A stretch of 64,000 nucleotides of DNA from Leptospira hartskeerlii (GTDB taxonomy: Bacteria; Spirochaetota; Leptospiria; Leptospirales; Leptospiraceae): assembly GCF_002811475.1 (NCBI RefSeq), contig NZ_NPDL01000002.1, positions 124,001 through 188,000 of the forward strand, in the 5' to 3' direction. Position 1 is the first letter of the stretch, and the number at the start of each line of letters is the position of its first letter. Shown here piece by piece: positions 1-9,289 of this stretch. The notes beneath the pieces are model-generated. The model ran no database searches. It was not told the origin of the DNA and worked only from the letters and a program-made list of their open reading frames with translations. Both the position numbers and the translations under genes were made by a program.

Positions 1-1
1 A

Positions 2-529
2 TTGAGTCGCAATTCTTCCAAACTGGATGGAACCACTGCGATCGAAGAATTTTTGGAATATTTGCGGGACCTGAAATTATTTGTGATGGATCTGGTCGCA
101 AGGGCTTCTGTTCTAGATCTAGAACTTCCTACTCTAAGAGAAATTTTAGATACTTTCATCAAGGCAGTTCCTGCTTTGAAAGAAAGTTTCGTAAAAGTTA
201 ACGAAAGTTATCAGGCTGGAAAAGACGAGGTGGCAACACATCTTCTTACTCAGTCTGTTTCTCAGATCAATGTACTTCTGACTTCCTTTATCACTTTAAG
301 ACAAAAACTTCCAGGTATGGACTTCTCCAAGATCCAAATTGCAGAAAGGACTTTTGAAGAAAAGACAAACGACTTAAACGATACTTTGGCATCTGTTGCT
401 TTGGCACTGGAAGAAAAAGATATCATTCGTGCCGGGGATATTATCGAGTATGAGATACCTGCCGTTCTGGATGAATTTCTTCCATTTTTGGAAAAAGTAA
501 AAGAGCAAGCGGATTCTTTAGCGGTTTAA
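2..529 (+). CDS. Hypothetical all-helical protein (possibly cut by left edge)
   Basis: A 175-residue frame opening with TTG at the second base of the window, so the true start may lie outside. It is rich in Leu, Glu and Lys with long predicted amphipathic helices, and has no signal peptide, membrane segment, Cys or recognisable catalytic motif. I do not recognise the family; the helical make-up would suit a structural or adaptor protein. It converges on the phosphatase gene that follows, and the two ends overlap by 4 bp. Composition and codon use resemble the neighbours, so it looks like a real gene, but the start is unresolved. Confidence 0.6.
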   Translation: MSRNSSKLDGTTAIEEFLEYLRDLKLFVMDLVARASVLDLELPTLREILDTFIKAVPALKESFVKVNESYQAGKDEVATHLLTQSVSQINVLLTSFITLRQKLPGMDFSKIQIAERTFEEKTNDLNDTLASVALALEEKDIIRAGDIIEYEIPAVLDEFLPFLEKVKEQADSLAV

Positions 530-2316
530 TCCGTAATTTCTAAGCAGAATAACGTGAGATCGTCAGTCATGATCCCGTCTCCGAAGGATTCCGAATAGGA
601 TACTAAGGAGCGGATCAGGCTATCCGAATCTTGATAAGAAAGTTTTTTTACAGCTTCCACAAGAGTAGTATTGCCCATAGGAATTCCTTTTGATCCTCTG
701 ACCTCGAATAAACCGTCAGAATACAATAATACTCTATCTCCAGGTTTTAGTTGTATCTGAAAATCCTCCAAAATTGGAGTTCCAACCGCGAGTAAGACTC
801 CTCCTTTTCCTTGTAGATCCAAGGTTTCTCCATCTCTGAGAAGAAGTCCTGCATGGTGTCCTGCATAACTATATTCTAATATTCTTGTATTCGGATCGTA
901 TCTAAGGAAAACTGCGGAGATAAAATGTTGGGTTACTACGGAAGAAAGTAGATCGTTCGTGAATAGTAAGCCTTCCTTAGGCTTATTTCCTTTTCTGGAA
1001 AATACGTTAAAAGAGATGGATGCCATTGCGGCCACCATTGCTGATGAAATCCCATGTCCTGAAACGTCTGCAAATAAGATCTCCAGGCTTCCGTCTGCAC
1101 TTTCGGAACAATTCAGAACGTCCCCTCCTACGTGATCGTAAGGACGGAAATAGGAGAATATTTTGAATTTATGCGAAGAAGGAAAATCACGAGTTGTTAT
1201 CGTATTCTGTACTTCTCTTGCGATGTCCAGGTCTTGGATCACTCTTGAATAGAGCATATTGATCCGTTCGGACGCCTCTTTTTTTTCAGTGATGTCTCGG
1301 AGAACATACACTCTCCCTAAGTCTTTGCCTGAGATCGGGATTTCCGATTTGGAAACTTCTAAATAAACTGAATTCGAAGAGGGGAGCATATCTTCGTCAG
1401 GAGAGATTTGTTTTGTTTCTGAAAATTTTCTTTTGAAGTCCATCCTGGAGAAGGGCCTTCTTGTAAATCCTTCTAAAAATTTTCCTAGATCCAGTTTTTC
1501 CGGAGCAGCAGTTATTTTAGGAAAACCTAACATTTCTTTTGCGCTTTCGTTCCAATATAGCAAATCGTCTGAAGCTGACAATAGGATAACGCCTTCTCTA
1601 AGTTTTGCATACAATTGGAGCGCTATCTTTTCTAATCGGATCTCTAAAAAGCCATACTTTGCAATTGCGATAAATACGCAGGCGGATTGGATCACACTTA
1701 CACTTCCGCTCAAAGGAGGATAATGCAGATCTCCTTGGGATAAGATCCGAGGGAGTACTGTTGTCAAAAATCCAAGTACTGAAGATAGAAATGTTCCGAA
1801 TGCCAAAAGATAACATTGTTTTCTGAATCCTATCTCTTCTTTTCTGGATTCAAAGATCAAAAGAAAGATGGCGTACACAGGAGGAGAAACAGTGAGAAGA
1901 TTGATCCCATACACGTAAAGTGGGCCTTGGATGAGCATGTCTCCCCAGTATTTTCTTTCTACTCCTGCGATGATCCAGTCGGTCGTCAATGTGATCGGAA
2001 AAATTGCGAGCGCTAATCCTCTCAAAAGATATAAAACTATATTCGGGTTTTTTGATAAAAATGCGAATACGAACTCTAAAAATAAAGGACCAACTAATAA
2101 CCAGGAAATGGAACTGATCTTAAAGATCCAAGTCATCCAATGGAAAGGTAAGAATGACCAATACAAAACGATGGAAATGATCCAGAGACTTAATGCCCCG
2201 GAATATAAAAGGTATAGATGAACTACTTTATGCTTTCCTTTTAACGCTAAAACATAAGTGAACAACCATAGATTGATAAATAATGCGAATAATGGAAGGA
2301 TCAGATATGGATTCAT
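526..2316 (-). CDS. Membrane-anchored SpoIIE/PP2C-type serine/threonine phosphatase with PAS domain
   Basis: 596 residues. Residues 1 to about 225 hold six or seven hydrophobic segments like the N-terminal 7TM region of sensor kinases. A PAS-like domain follows (about 235-345, ending in LRDITEKKE, the usual PAS exit), then a short coiled coil and a SpoIIE phosphatase domain (about 390-596). The metal-binding acidic residues are in place: VGGD near 397, FADVSGHG near 417 and TDDLTLF near the C-terminus. The family dephosphorylates STAS-domain anti-sigma antagonists (RsbU/SpoIIE role), so the STAS protein at 6455-6787 is a plausible substrate; that link is inferred. The start overlaps the stop of the upstream paralogue by 4 bp (ATGA), implying coupled translation. 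Confidence 0.9.
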   Translation of the reverse strand: MNPYLILPLFALFINLWLFTYVLALKGKHKVVHLYLLYSGALSLWIISIVLYWSFLPFHWMTWIFKISSISWLLVGPLFLEFVFAFLSKNPNIVLYLLRGLALAIFPITLTTDWIIAGVERKYWGDMLIQGPLYVYGINLLTVSPPVYAIFLLIFESRKEEIGFRKQCYLLAFGTFLSSVLGFLTTVLPRILSQGDLHYPPLSGSVSVIQSACVFIAIAKYGFLEIRLEKIALQLYAKLREGVILLSASDDLLYWNESAKEMLGFPKITAAPEKLDLGKFLEGFTRRPFSRMDFKRKFSETKQISPDEDMLPSSNSVYLEVSKSEIPISGKDLGRVYVLRDITEKKEASERINMLYSRVIQDLDIAREVQNTITTRDFPSSHKFKIFSYFRPYDHVGGDVLNCSESADGSLEILFADVSGHGISSAMVAAMASISFNVFSRKGNKPKEGLLFTNDLLSSVVTQHFISAVFLRYDPNTRILEYSYAGHHAGLLLRDGETLDLQGKGGVLLAVGTPILEDFQIQLKPGDRVLLYSDGLFEVRGSKGIPMGNTTLVEAVKKLSYQDSDSLIRSLVSYSESFGDGIMTDDLTLFCLEITD

Positions 2317-4079
2317 GGCCCGATCTCCAAAGCCAACATCGCCAAATCGTCATTGTGTTTTCCGTTCCCGAATTCTAATGCCTTTCTATGAGCTGCTTCT
2401 AATAGAGATCGAGTATCTCTGTCCGCCATTGTTCCGATCCAGTCTAAGAATTCTTCGTAACCGAAAATTTCTCCTAGACCGTTCTTCACTTCATATAAAC
2501 CATCAGAATAGAATAATAATCTGTCCGAAGGTTGTAGATCGAAATGATAATCGTTCAGATGTAGTTCCTTGACTGCGAGTAAGATCCTACCTTCTCCTTC
2601 CAGTGGATAAATTTTGCCTTCTCTGAATACAAGCATAGGATGATGTCCCGCATAAGAGAACCGGATTCTGTTTTCGTTAGGATAAAAACTTGTATAGACT
2701 GCGGAGATGTGATGGTGTAATACAACCTTAGAAAGCATTTCATGGATCTCGGATAAACTTTCCTTGGGAGAAAGTTTTTTATCCGACACGATCTGGAACG
2801 CGATAGAAAGCATTCCTCCGACCATCGCAGACGCTATTCCGTGTCCGGAAACATCTGCAAATAGTATATCTACTCTTTCTTCGGGATGTTCAATTACTCT
2901 CAGCATATCCCCGCCCACCTTGTCTATGGGTTGGAAAAAAGAATGGATCCTATAAGAACCCTTATCCGGAAATTTTTGGGTAATGATAGAAGCTTGAGTA
3001 ACTCGAGCAATCTCCAAGTCGTTTACGATTTGTGAATATAGTTGGTGGATTTTTTCTTGGGCTGCCTTTTTTTCGGTGATGTCACGCAATAGATATAAGG
3101 TCCCCGATTCATTCTCCGTGATCCTGATCTCAGAAACAGTTAGCTCTATGAACTGTAATACTGAGTTGCCTATTAATTGGTAGTCTCTTGGAATATGATC
3201 CTGTTCTTCCCTATAATTTGCAAAATGCCATTCCGGTTTGAATAAACCTTCTTTAGAAGGAGAGCCGTCTAAGATCGCGATCGCCGCTTGATTTGCAAAA
3301 AAGAACTCGTGGTTTTCTTTTGTAAGAATAATTCCGTCGTGGATGTCTCGGAACAATTCTACAGCAATCCTTTCTAAACTGATATTTAAAAAACCGTATC
3401 GTGTGATCGCAACAAAAATGAAGAACGCTTGTATACTGATCGCTGCCGGACTCAAAGGAACGAATAAAAATCTACCTTGTTCGTCCAGGTTGAACAGTTC
3501 AGTATAAGCGCTGATCCCTAATGCGATCGTTGTGCCCCAGATCCAGTAATTTAATTGTTGTCTGATCTTTCTTTGTTTTGTCCTAAACCTTTCTTTTAAA
3601 AGAAGATATAGTCCCCAAATCGCAGGACCACTCACTGCGACCGTGCTGAATGGAACGAACAAAATCCCAGGCTCTAATTCGTATCCCCAATCGTATAAAA
3701 TGGAACCTTTGATGATCCAATCAGTAGAAGCTGTCAGGAAGATGGTCAGCACCACAGCAAAGCGAAAGAATGGGAGAAGGATTGTCGAACGAATGTTTAA
3801 AAATCTATATACCGTTTCTAAAAATAAGAGGCCAACTGGGATCCAGGTAAAACAAGAAAGTTTAAAAATAGGAGTCATCCATTCCGGAGGAAGCATACTC
3901 CAATATAAAATATAAGAAACCAGCCAAAGATTTAAGAATAGAACGAATCGTAAAAAGTCTCGGATGACCGCACTTCGGAACCTTCTCGCGAAAACATATG
4001 AAATAAGAAGAGTATTTATGATTAGAGCGCTTATTGGCAGAAAAAGGTAATAATTCATAGGCCCGAAGCTTCGAGGCAT
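2313..4079 (-). CDS. Second membrane-anchored SpoIIE/PP2C-type phosphatase (tandem paralogue)
   Basis: 588 residues with the same order as the gene downstream: an N-terminal multi-pass membrane region (about 1-230), a PAS-like segment ending in LLRDITEKKA, a coiled linker, and a SpoIIE phosphatase domain with VGGD near 391, FADVSGHG near 410 and NDDLAML near 576. Both paralogues keep the metal ligands, so both should be active, but their membrane and PAS parts have diverged and probably sense different inputs. It is the first gene of a two-gene operon transcribed leftward. About 200 bp separate it from the divergent zinc-ribbon gene. A duplication is the simplest origin. Confidence 0.9.
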   Translation of the reverse strand: MPRSFGPMNYYLFLPISALIINTLLISYVFARRFRSAVIRDFLRFVLFLNLWLVSYILYWSMLPPEWMTPIFKLSCFTWIPVGLLFLETVYRFLNIRSTILLPFFRFAVVLTIFLTASTDWIIKGSILYDWGYELEPGILFVPFSTVAVSGPAIWGLYLLLKERFRTKQRKIRQQLNYWIWGTTIALGISAYTELFNLDEQGRFLFVPLSPAAISIQAFFIFVAITRYGFLNISLERIAVELFRDIHDGIILTKENHEFFFANQAAIAILDGSPSKEGLFKPEWHFANYREEQDHIPRDYQLIGNSVLQFIELTVSEIRITENESGTLYLLRDITEKKAAQEKIHQLYSQIVNDLEIARVTQASIITQKFPDKGSYRIHSFFQPIDKVGGDMLRVIEHPEERVDILFADVSGHGIASAMVGGMLSIAFQIVSDKKLSPKESLSEIHEMLSKVVLHHHISAVYTSFYPNENRIRFSYAGHHPMLVFREGKIYPLEGEGRILLAVKELHLNDYHFDLQPSDRLLFYSDGLYEVKNGLGEIFGYEEFLDWIGTMADRDTRSLLEAAHRKALEFGNGKHNDDLAMLALEIGP

Positions 4080-4277
4080 CCTAACCGGGTCCTAATTCGG
4101 AATCAATCCCGAATGACTTGTCGACGGACCTTTTTTGGGCCGGAAAACCGTAGTTTTTGGAGAGTCAAAATCCCGAAAAATTAGGATTTGTTTATTAAGA
4201 AAATTAATTGCGTTAGACGACATTGTATATAGGATTGACGCGACTAACGCTCCGTCACGGCCTAAGAGGAAAATCGA

Positions 4278-4835
4278 ATGAGTGGACTGGATTTGGTAGG
4301 AACGATGGAACCTAGCTCCGATTATTTGATCCAAGAATCAATATCGTATCCTTTTAAAGAAGCTCCCATACTTTCCCTGAAGGGAGTCACTCTCACTCCT
4401 GTATGTATCTGCCCTGAATGCGGGGTAATTAGCAAAACTCCTTGGTACAAGTCCAGAGGAAGACTCAGGGATTGGGCTGCATTCCTGGAAGAAGTCAGCT
4501 ATATCACCTGTTCTAACGAGTCCTGTCAGGCAAAATACTCTCCAAAATACCTTTTGGATTTTTCGAAAGGGATCGGTGTTTTAAATAAATCAAATTTGCT
4601 GAATTCTTTAAAGTCTTGGTTCGAGGAATTTGCCGGAAGAGAGATTGTTTGGGCGGAAGAAGAGGACTCAGACTCCTTATATTGGGACCCATTCTTTCAA
4701 TCCGTACCGAATTGGGCCGATCATATTCCTACTCATCTATTTGCCAATATTCTACGCTATACTCCTCCCAAGGATTTGGAAGGGATCCTTTTAGGAAGAA
4801 AGGGAATTCCTTTATTCGGCGGATTTAAACTTTAA
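4278..4835 (+). CDS. Hypothetical protein with a zinc-ribbon-like segment
   Basis: 185 residues starting at ATG with GAGGA a few bases upstream. Four Cys sit in two pairs, CICPEC near residue 48 and CSNESC near residue 80, which looks like a zinc ribbon. The remainder is acidic and Trp-rich, with no signal peptide or membrane helix. No catalytic motif is visible and I do not recognise the family. It converges on ribF with 24 bp between the stops. A cytoplasmic metal-binding or nucleic-acid-binding role is possible but not shown. Confidence 0.7.
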   Translation: MSGLDLVGTMEPSSDYLIQESISYPFKEAPILSLKGVTLTPVCICPECGVISKTPWYKSRGRLRDWAAFLEEVSYITCSNESCQAKYSPKYLLDFSKGIGVLNKSNLLNSLKSWFEEFAGREIVWAEEEDSDSLYWDPFFQSVPNWADHIPTHLFANILRYTPPKDLEGILLGRKGIPLFGGFKL

Positions 4836-4859
4836 GAAAATATTATACGATCCAGACTA

Positions 4860-5804
4860 TTATCTTTCTTGCAGGATCCTTCTGGAAAGAGTCTCGTCCT
4901 TCTTCAATTGGGAGACTAAGGCATCTACACCGGGGAATTTGATCTCTTCTCTGATCTTTTGGGTAAAAATGACGTTTACCTTCTTCCCATAGATATCATC
5001 AGAAAAATCGAATATATGACTTTCTAATGTGACTGCTTGATCGCCAAAAGTAGGATTATTTCCAATATTGATCATAGAAGGATAAGTTTTACCTTCTATT
5101 TCAGTTCTTCCTGCGTAGACTCCAACTCCGGGAAGAATAAGTTCAGGCAAAGGTTGCACATTAGCAGTAGGAAATCCTATGGTTCTTCCTCTTTGGTGGC
5201 CATGGACAACCGTTCCTGTGACTGAAAATTCTCTTCCGAGACATTCTTCCGCATCTTCTACCTTACCTTCTCTCAATAAGGAGCGAATATAGGAGCTAGA
5301 AAGTTTTGTGGTGCCAAGAAACACAGGATCTAATTTTTGCAGATCGTATCCGAATTCGGAGGAGTATTTTTTGAGAAGTTCATAATCGCCTCTTCTTCCT
5401 TTTCCGAAACAATGATTGAATCCGATCAGAATGGATTTCGCTCCCAGTTGGTTAATTAGGATTTCTTTTAAGAATGTTTCCGCTTCTATTTGGGCGAATT
5501 CTAAAGTGAACGGAACAACGACTAGCCAATCGATTCCGTAAGATTCTATTAAACTTTCCTTATCTGCCTGGGTTGTGATCCCTCCTAGGTCCTTGTCCTT
5601 TCCTAAGACTAACGCAGGGTTGGGGTAATAGGTGACCACACAGGAAGGGAGTCCTTTTTCTAGAGAAATTTCCTTGGTTCTTTCTAAAAGAGCCTGGTGC
5701 CCCAGATGGATCCCGTCAAAATTCCCCAAAGTTACGACTGTGGAAGTCTTTAGGTTGCTTTTTAAGTTCTCCAGACTTCTAAGAATTTTCAAGTTTCTCT
5801 CCAA
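4860..5804 (-). CDS. ribF: Bifunctional riboflavin kinase / FAD synthetase
   Basis: 314 residues, normal for RibF. The N-terminal FAD synthetase half shows TLGNFDGIHLGHQ, GFNHCFGKGRRG and the SSSYIRSLL signature. The C-terminal kinase half (about 180-310) shows GRTIGFPTANV, GVYAGRTEI, NIGNNPTFG and ESHIFDF. The enzyme phosphorylates riboflavin to FMN and adenylates FMN to FAD in the cytosol. It is transcribed leftward. Only 23 bp separate it from the divergent gene at 5828, so there is no room for an FMN riboswitch in front of it. Confidence 0.97.
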   Translation of the reverse strand: MERNLKILRSLENLKSNLKTSTVVTLGNFDGIHLGHQALLERTKEISLEKGLPSCVVTYYPNPALVLGKDKDLGGITTQADKESLIESYGIDWLVVVPFTLEFAQIEAETFLKEILINQLGAKSILIGFNHCFGKGRRGDYELLKKYSSEFGYDLQKLDPVFLGTTKLSSSYIRSLLREGKVEDAEECLGREFSVTGTVVHGHQRGRTIGFPTANVQPLPELILPGVGVYAGRTEIEGKTYPSMINIGNNPTFGDQAVTLESHIFDFSDDIYGKKVNVIFTQKIREEIKFPGVDALVSQLKKDETLSRRILQER

Positions 5805-5827
5805 AGGACGGTCGATATTCTAAAAAG

Positions 5828-6451
5828 ATGGACTGGCGCCGAATTGCAATTCTCTTATTCTTAATTCTTGCCGCTGCCGGACAGGGTCCGATCAGTCAGG
5901 AAAATCGGAAAACGAAAAATTTTGAGAATTTCTCCAAACCGATGGGGGGAGAAAACTATATTTCCGAGGATTATAGAACCTTCCCCGAACTTTCTATTTG
6001 GGCCTATCATAATGGTCTGAAATTAGCTCCAGATAGAAAAGATCCGGCTCCAGGTTCCGGGACAGGTCGACTATTCGACAACCAATGCAGAATGGTCCCT
6101 GAAACCGGGTTGGATATCCTACTCGTTGCCAATCCGAACAGAAAAGACATTATATACGTTTATTTCGATCTAACTTTATTTTCCAAGACGGAAAATGCAG
6201 CGATTTTGCCGGATAGAGAGCTTAGAATTTCTGCAAACGGGATCTTGAAAAGAACGATCCGCTTTCCGGATGTAAACTTATACTCCAAGTCTATCTACGC
6301 AGGAACTCCTCCAGTATATATCGAAGTTGATCCATCCGAGTTGAGGGAAGGAAGACTAAATTTGAATCTTACACCGTTAGCGGGAGAAAAGGGTAGATTT
6401 TGGGGAGTTTGGGACGTGTTTTTGTCGTACACAGCCCCAGAATATCCTTGA
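5828..6451 (+). CDS. Hypothetical exported protein
   Basis: 207 residues starting MDWRRIAILLFLILAAAG, a short basic then hydrophobic signal sequence with a likely cleavage site soon after. The mature part is mostly polar with beta-type patterning, ends in an aromatic stretch and lacks internal membrane helices, so a periplasmic or surface location is likely. I recognise no domain. The gene runs divergently from ribF with a 23-bp gap and converges on the STAS gene with 3 bp between the stops. Confidence 0.75.
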   Translation: MDWRRIAILLFLILAAAGQGPISQENRKTKNFENFSKPMGGENYISEDYRTFPELSIWAYHNGLKLAPDRKDPAPGSGTGRLFDNQCRMVPETGLDILLVANPNRKDIIYVYFDLTLFSKTENAAILPDRELRISANGILKRTIRFPDVNLYSKSIYAGTPPVYIEVDPSELREGRLNLNLTPLAGEKGRFWGVWDVFLSYTAPEYP

Positions 6452-6454
6452 AGA

Positions 6455-6787
6455 TCAGGGAAACTGGCTGGTGAATTCGGACTCTGAAAGAGTTTGGAAA
6501 TAAGAAGTCAGTCCCGCCACTTTGAAAACTTTTTCGATCGCAGGTTTCATGTTCGCGATGAAAAATTTTCCGCTCAACTCTTGGACATAATTCAATTGTT
6601 TAATCAGCATCCCGATCCCGGAAGAATCGATATAGTTTAACTTTTCCAGGTTGATCACAACGTTATTGTTATTTCGATCAATGTTCTGTTCGAAAAAGTT
6701 TTTGAGATCTATGGACGTATAGATGTCCAGGCTCCCGGAGAGGCTGATTATATTTGTTTCGCTGGATTTTCTAATGCTGATTTCCAT
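6455..6787 (-). CDS. STAS-domain anti-sigma factor antagonist
   Basis: 110 residues, the size of a single STAS domain. It has the family pattern: a beta-hairpin N-terminus with SGSLDIYTS, then VINLEKLNYIDSSGIGML, in which the Ser of DSSGIG is the usual phosphorylation site, followed by a helix and a terminal strand. In RsbV/SpoIIAA systems the unphosphorylated STAS protein binds an RsbW-type kinase and frees its target. The two SpoIIE phosphatases at 526-4079 and the HATPase proteins at 28282 and 32034 are candidate partners. It is monocistronic and divergent from the exported-protein gene at 6905. Confidence 0.93.
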   Translation of the reverse strand: MEISIRKSSETNIISLSGSLDIYTSIDLKNFFEQNIDRNNNNVVINLEKLNYIDSSGIGMLIKQLNYVQELSGKFFIANMKPAIEKVFKVAGLTSYFQTLSESEFTSQFP

Positions 6788-6855
6788 ATCCGTCCCTTCC
6801 CTTTTCGTAGAATCCGGCCGGAATTCAACGAATTTTTAGGAAAATTCCGGGCTTT

Positions 6856-6884
6856 TTGACGGAATGGACGACACTAAATATAGG
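6856..6884 (+). promoter_or_regulatory. Predicted sigma70-type promoter of the gene at 6905
   Basis: TTGACG at 6856-6861 and TATAGG at 6879-6884 are separated by exactly 17 bp (5/6 and 4/6 matches to consensus). Transcription would start near 6891, giving a leader of about 14 nt before the ATG at 6905. Seen by eye only; no scoring was done. Confidence 0.45.
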
Positions 6885-6904
6885 AATCGTCCGGACTCAT
6901 ACGA

Positions 6905-7597
6905 ATGAAGAAACTGTCTATCTTACTTCTTTTGATATCCTTATTCACTTGGGAAATATTTTCTCAGGACTTCGAGAAGGACGGTCAGATCAAAGTTCTT
7001 CCATACGAGCCAATGCAGGTCCGTGACATAGAAGGACTGACCAAAGACATCAAAGATTTTCATAAAAGAATAGAGGATATGCTCCCTTTCCTTAACAGAA
7101 GGAAAAAAATTATTGATAATGAGTATTTCCAGTTTGTTCCTGCGATGGAAACTTTCAATTTTCCGGTCCGCGACAGATATTTAATCGATAAAAAGTTTTA
7201 TCTAAAAGTTTCGGGGGGAGAAGGTTCCCTAAAACTGGATGGAGTCCGTTTTATCACTAGAAAATCGCTGGTTACTAAACTCAGACCGATCAACGATGAG
7301 ATCGGAGAATTAAAAAATGAGAAGGTTGCCGCCTCCGATCCTTCCAATATTGTCTTAGTTGTGAAAAGAAAAACGGATGCCGGAACAAAAGAAGAAGTGT
7401 ATAGTCTCGGTAATATCAGGAGCCCGAACCAAAGAGTTAAGTTTGTTCGTTCGTATCGTGACAATCTTGCAGAAGTGGTTCAAGCAATAGACAAGTATGT
7501 GGAAGGAACGATCCGTGCAGATAGGAAGGATGTGGACACTATGCTTGACGGATTGGAAAGTGGTGGTTCCTTCCAAGAATATAATTCGAATCGTTAA
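6905..7597 (+). CDS. Exported protein of unknown function (helical, charged)
   Basis: 230 residues beginning MKKLSILLLLISLFTWEIFSQ, a clear Sec signal peptide probably cleaved after the FSQ region. The mature protein is highly charged, with an N-terminal helical hairpin (about 45-75), a middle beta-rich section and a C-terminal helix. No Cys in the mature part and no membrane segment. The general build recalls leptospiral periplasmic proteins, including flagellar sheath components, but I cannot confirm any such relation. It stands alone between a predicted promoter and the J-domain gene 27 bp downstream. Confidence 0.75.
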   Translation: MKKLSILLLLISLFTWEIFSQDFEKDGQIKVLPYEPMQVRDIEGLTKDIKDFHKRIEDMLPFLNRRKKIIDNEYFQFVPAMETFNFPVRDRYLIDKKFYLKVSGGEGSLKLDGVRFITRKSLVTKLRPINDEIGELKNEKVAASDPSNIVLVVKRKTDAGTKEEVYSLGNIRSPNQRVKFVRSYRDNLAEVVQAIDKYVEGTIRADRKDVDTMLDGLESGGSFQEYNSNR

Positions 7598-7624
7598 ACC
7601 ATTTTTAGAGTCTAAAATTTTATC

Positions 7625-8293
7625 ATGAGTTCGGCCTGGACAGATCATTACAGGGTTCTGGGCCTTGGCTTCGGTGCAAGCCAGGAATCTATTAAACATA
7701 GATATAGAGAACTCGCCAAAATTTTCCATCCGGACAATAGGCTCACAGGTTCCAAACCTGTGTTCTTAAAAGTTTTAGAATCCTATCAAATACTTTCTAA
7801 ACCGGAAGAACGTTCTCGTTTCGATCAAGAATTTAAGATCCGTAAAAGACAAGAACATGCAAAAAATGGAATCCATTTGATCCCACCATCTAGGATCTTA
7901 TTTGCCACCCAAGCGGTTGAATTTGCAAGAAGGGGCCTTCTTCGCGCCGGAATGAGAAGCAGGGATCGCAAAAAATACACAGGTATCTATCATGATATTC
8001 GGATCTGCCTCAAACCGGAAGAGTTATTGGGTAGAATATTCGCTGCCATTCCTTTGGTAGTTAGAACCATGTGCCCTGAATGTAGAGGTTCGGATCTGAA
8101 CTGCGCCTCCTGCGGTGGAAAGGGCAGTTACAAAAGTTACAGATACCTAAAATGGAGCCCCGAACCAGGGACTTTGATCCCGGGCAGGATCTACACCTTG
8201 GATCTATCCGGGTTTCGCCCCGATGTATTTACTCATTTCAAGAAGCGGATCTTAAAAGTTAAAATTGAACTCTTCCAGGGTCAAAAAAAATAG
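7625..8293 (+). CDS. J-domain (DnaJ-like) protein with C-terminal CxxC pairs
   Basis: 222 residues. The N-terminal 65 residues form a J domain: DHYRVLGLGFGASQESIK, the HPD motif in KIFHPDNRL, and the last helix ending RSRFDQEF. The HPD motif stimulates DnaK-type ATPases. There is no Gly/Phe linker and no full DnaJ zinc domain; instead two CxxC pairs (CPECRG and CASCGG, near residues 150-165) could bind one zinc. It is therefore an unusual J-protein rather than DnaJ itself. It appears to head a three-gene rightward run with manA (6-bp gap) and an HNH nuclease. Confidence 0.88.
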   Translation: MSSAWTDHYRVLGLGFGASQESIKHRYRELAKIFHPDNRLTGSKPVFLKVLESYQILSKPEERSRFDQEFKIRKRQEHAKNGIHLIPPSRILFATQAVEFARRGLLRAGMRSRDRKKYTGIYHDIRICLKPEELLGRIFAAIPLVVRTMCPECRGSDLNCASCGGKGSYKSYRYLKWSPEPGTLIPGRIYTLDLSGFRPDVFTHFKKRILKVKIELFQGQKK

Positions 8294-8299
8294 GCATAT

Positions 8300-9286
8300 A
8301 TGCAGAAGGTTTTAAAATTCGAGCCCATCTATAAGGAAAAAATCTGGGGCGGTAGAAAATTAGAAACCGTATTGGGACGTTCTATCCCTTCGGGAGATAT
8401 AGGCGAGTCCTGGGAAATTTCGGATTACGGTTCAGATCTTTCCAAAATTACGAACGGAGAATGTTCCGGAAAAACCTTCAGAGAAGTATATACTTCCAAT
8501 TACGAGACAGTGCTTGGAAAACCTTTTAAAGGACAGAACTTTCCATTATTGATCAAATTGATTGATGCTAAGGAAAAATTATCAGTACAAGTCCATCCGG
8601 ACGACGCATACGCGGAGAAGTTTGATCCTGAAAGTGCAGGTAAAAAAGAAGCTTGGACAGTTTTACAAGCAGACAAAGGTTCTAAACTAGTTTGCGGATT
8701 CTCTAAACAAACAAATAAAGAAGAATTTTCAGAATACGTACAAACAAACAGAGTAGAAGAAATTTTAAACGAAGTAGAAGTAAAGGAACTGGATTCTTTT
8801 CTTTTAAACCCAGGAAGAATCCACGCGATCGGTGGCGGGATCCTTTTGATGGAAGTCCAACAATCTTCTGATTCCACTTATAGAGTGTATGATTACGGAA
8901 GACCAAGAGAGTTACATCTTAAAAAAGCATTGGATGTTTTGGATTTTTCTTCCGCAGATCCAAAAGACAGATTGGATCCTAAACGGATCGATTCTTTCGA
9001 ATTTAATCGTTCGGTTCTAACTGCAAATGATAAGTTCAGAATGGAAATTTTAGAGATCGATTCTACTCAGAAATTTTCTCTTCCTTCTTTTTCGTCCGAG
9101 CCTGTGTTCCACGTTTTGATGGTATTAAGTGGAGAATGTAAATTAGAAGACCTGGATCTGAAAACAGGAGATACTGTTTTAGTTACTGCTTTCGGGATCA
9201 AAGAAGGAGTGACTTGCGAATCTAAATCTTCTTTCTTACGTTTGGCCTGGTCCGGTCCAGGTTCTGATTGGATCCAATATTCTTAA
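8300..9286 (+). CDS. manA: Mannose-6-phosphate isomerase, class I
   Basis: 328 residues, the short bacterial form of the type I cupin isomerase. It begins LKFEPIYKEKIWGGRKLE and carries the zinc ligands in SVQVHPDD, the Glu of KKEAWTVL and the His of GRIHAIGGG; ILLMEVQQSSDSTYRVYDYG follows. The enzyme interconverts fructose-6-phosphate and mannose-6-phosphate, feeding GDP-mannose and LPS sugar synthesis. The gene sits 6 bp after the J-domain gene and 3 bp before the HNH gene, so the three are probably co-transcribed. Confidence 0.95.
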   Translation: MQKVLKFEPIYKEKIWGGRKLETVLGRSIPSGDIGESWEISDYGSDLSKITNGECSGKTFREVYTSNYETVLGKPFKGQNFPLLIKLIDAKEKLSVQVHPDDAYAEKFDPESAGKKEAWTVLQADKGSKLVCGFSKQTNKEEFSEYVQTNRVEEILNEVEVKELDSFLLNPGRIHAIGGGILLMEVQQSSDSTYRVYDYGRPRELHLKKALDVLDFSSADPKDRLDPKRIDSFEFNRSVLTANDKFRMEILEIDSTQKFSLPSFSSEPVFHVLMVLSGECKLEDLDLKTGDTVLVTAFGIKEGVTCESKSSFLRLAWSGPGSDWIQYS

Positions 9287-9289
9287 TTT

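Noticed and set aside
5805..5827. FMN riboswitch in front of ribF
   Set aside because: Only 23 bp separate ribF from the divergent gene; no room for the aptamer.
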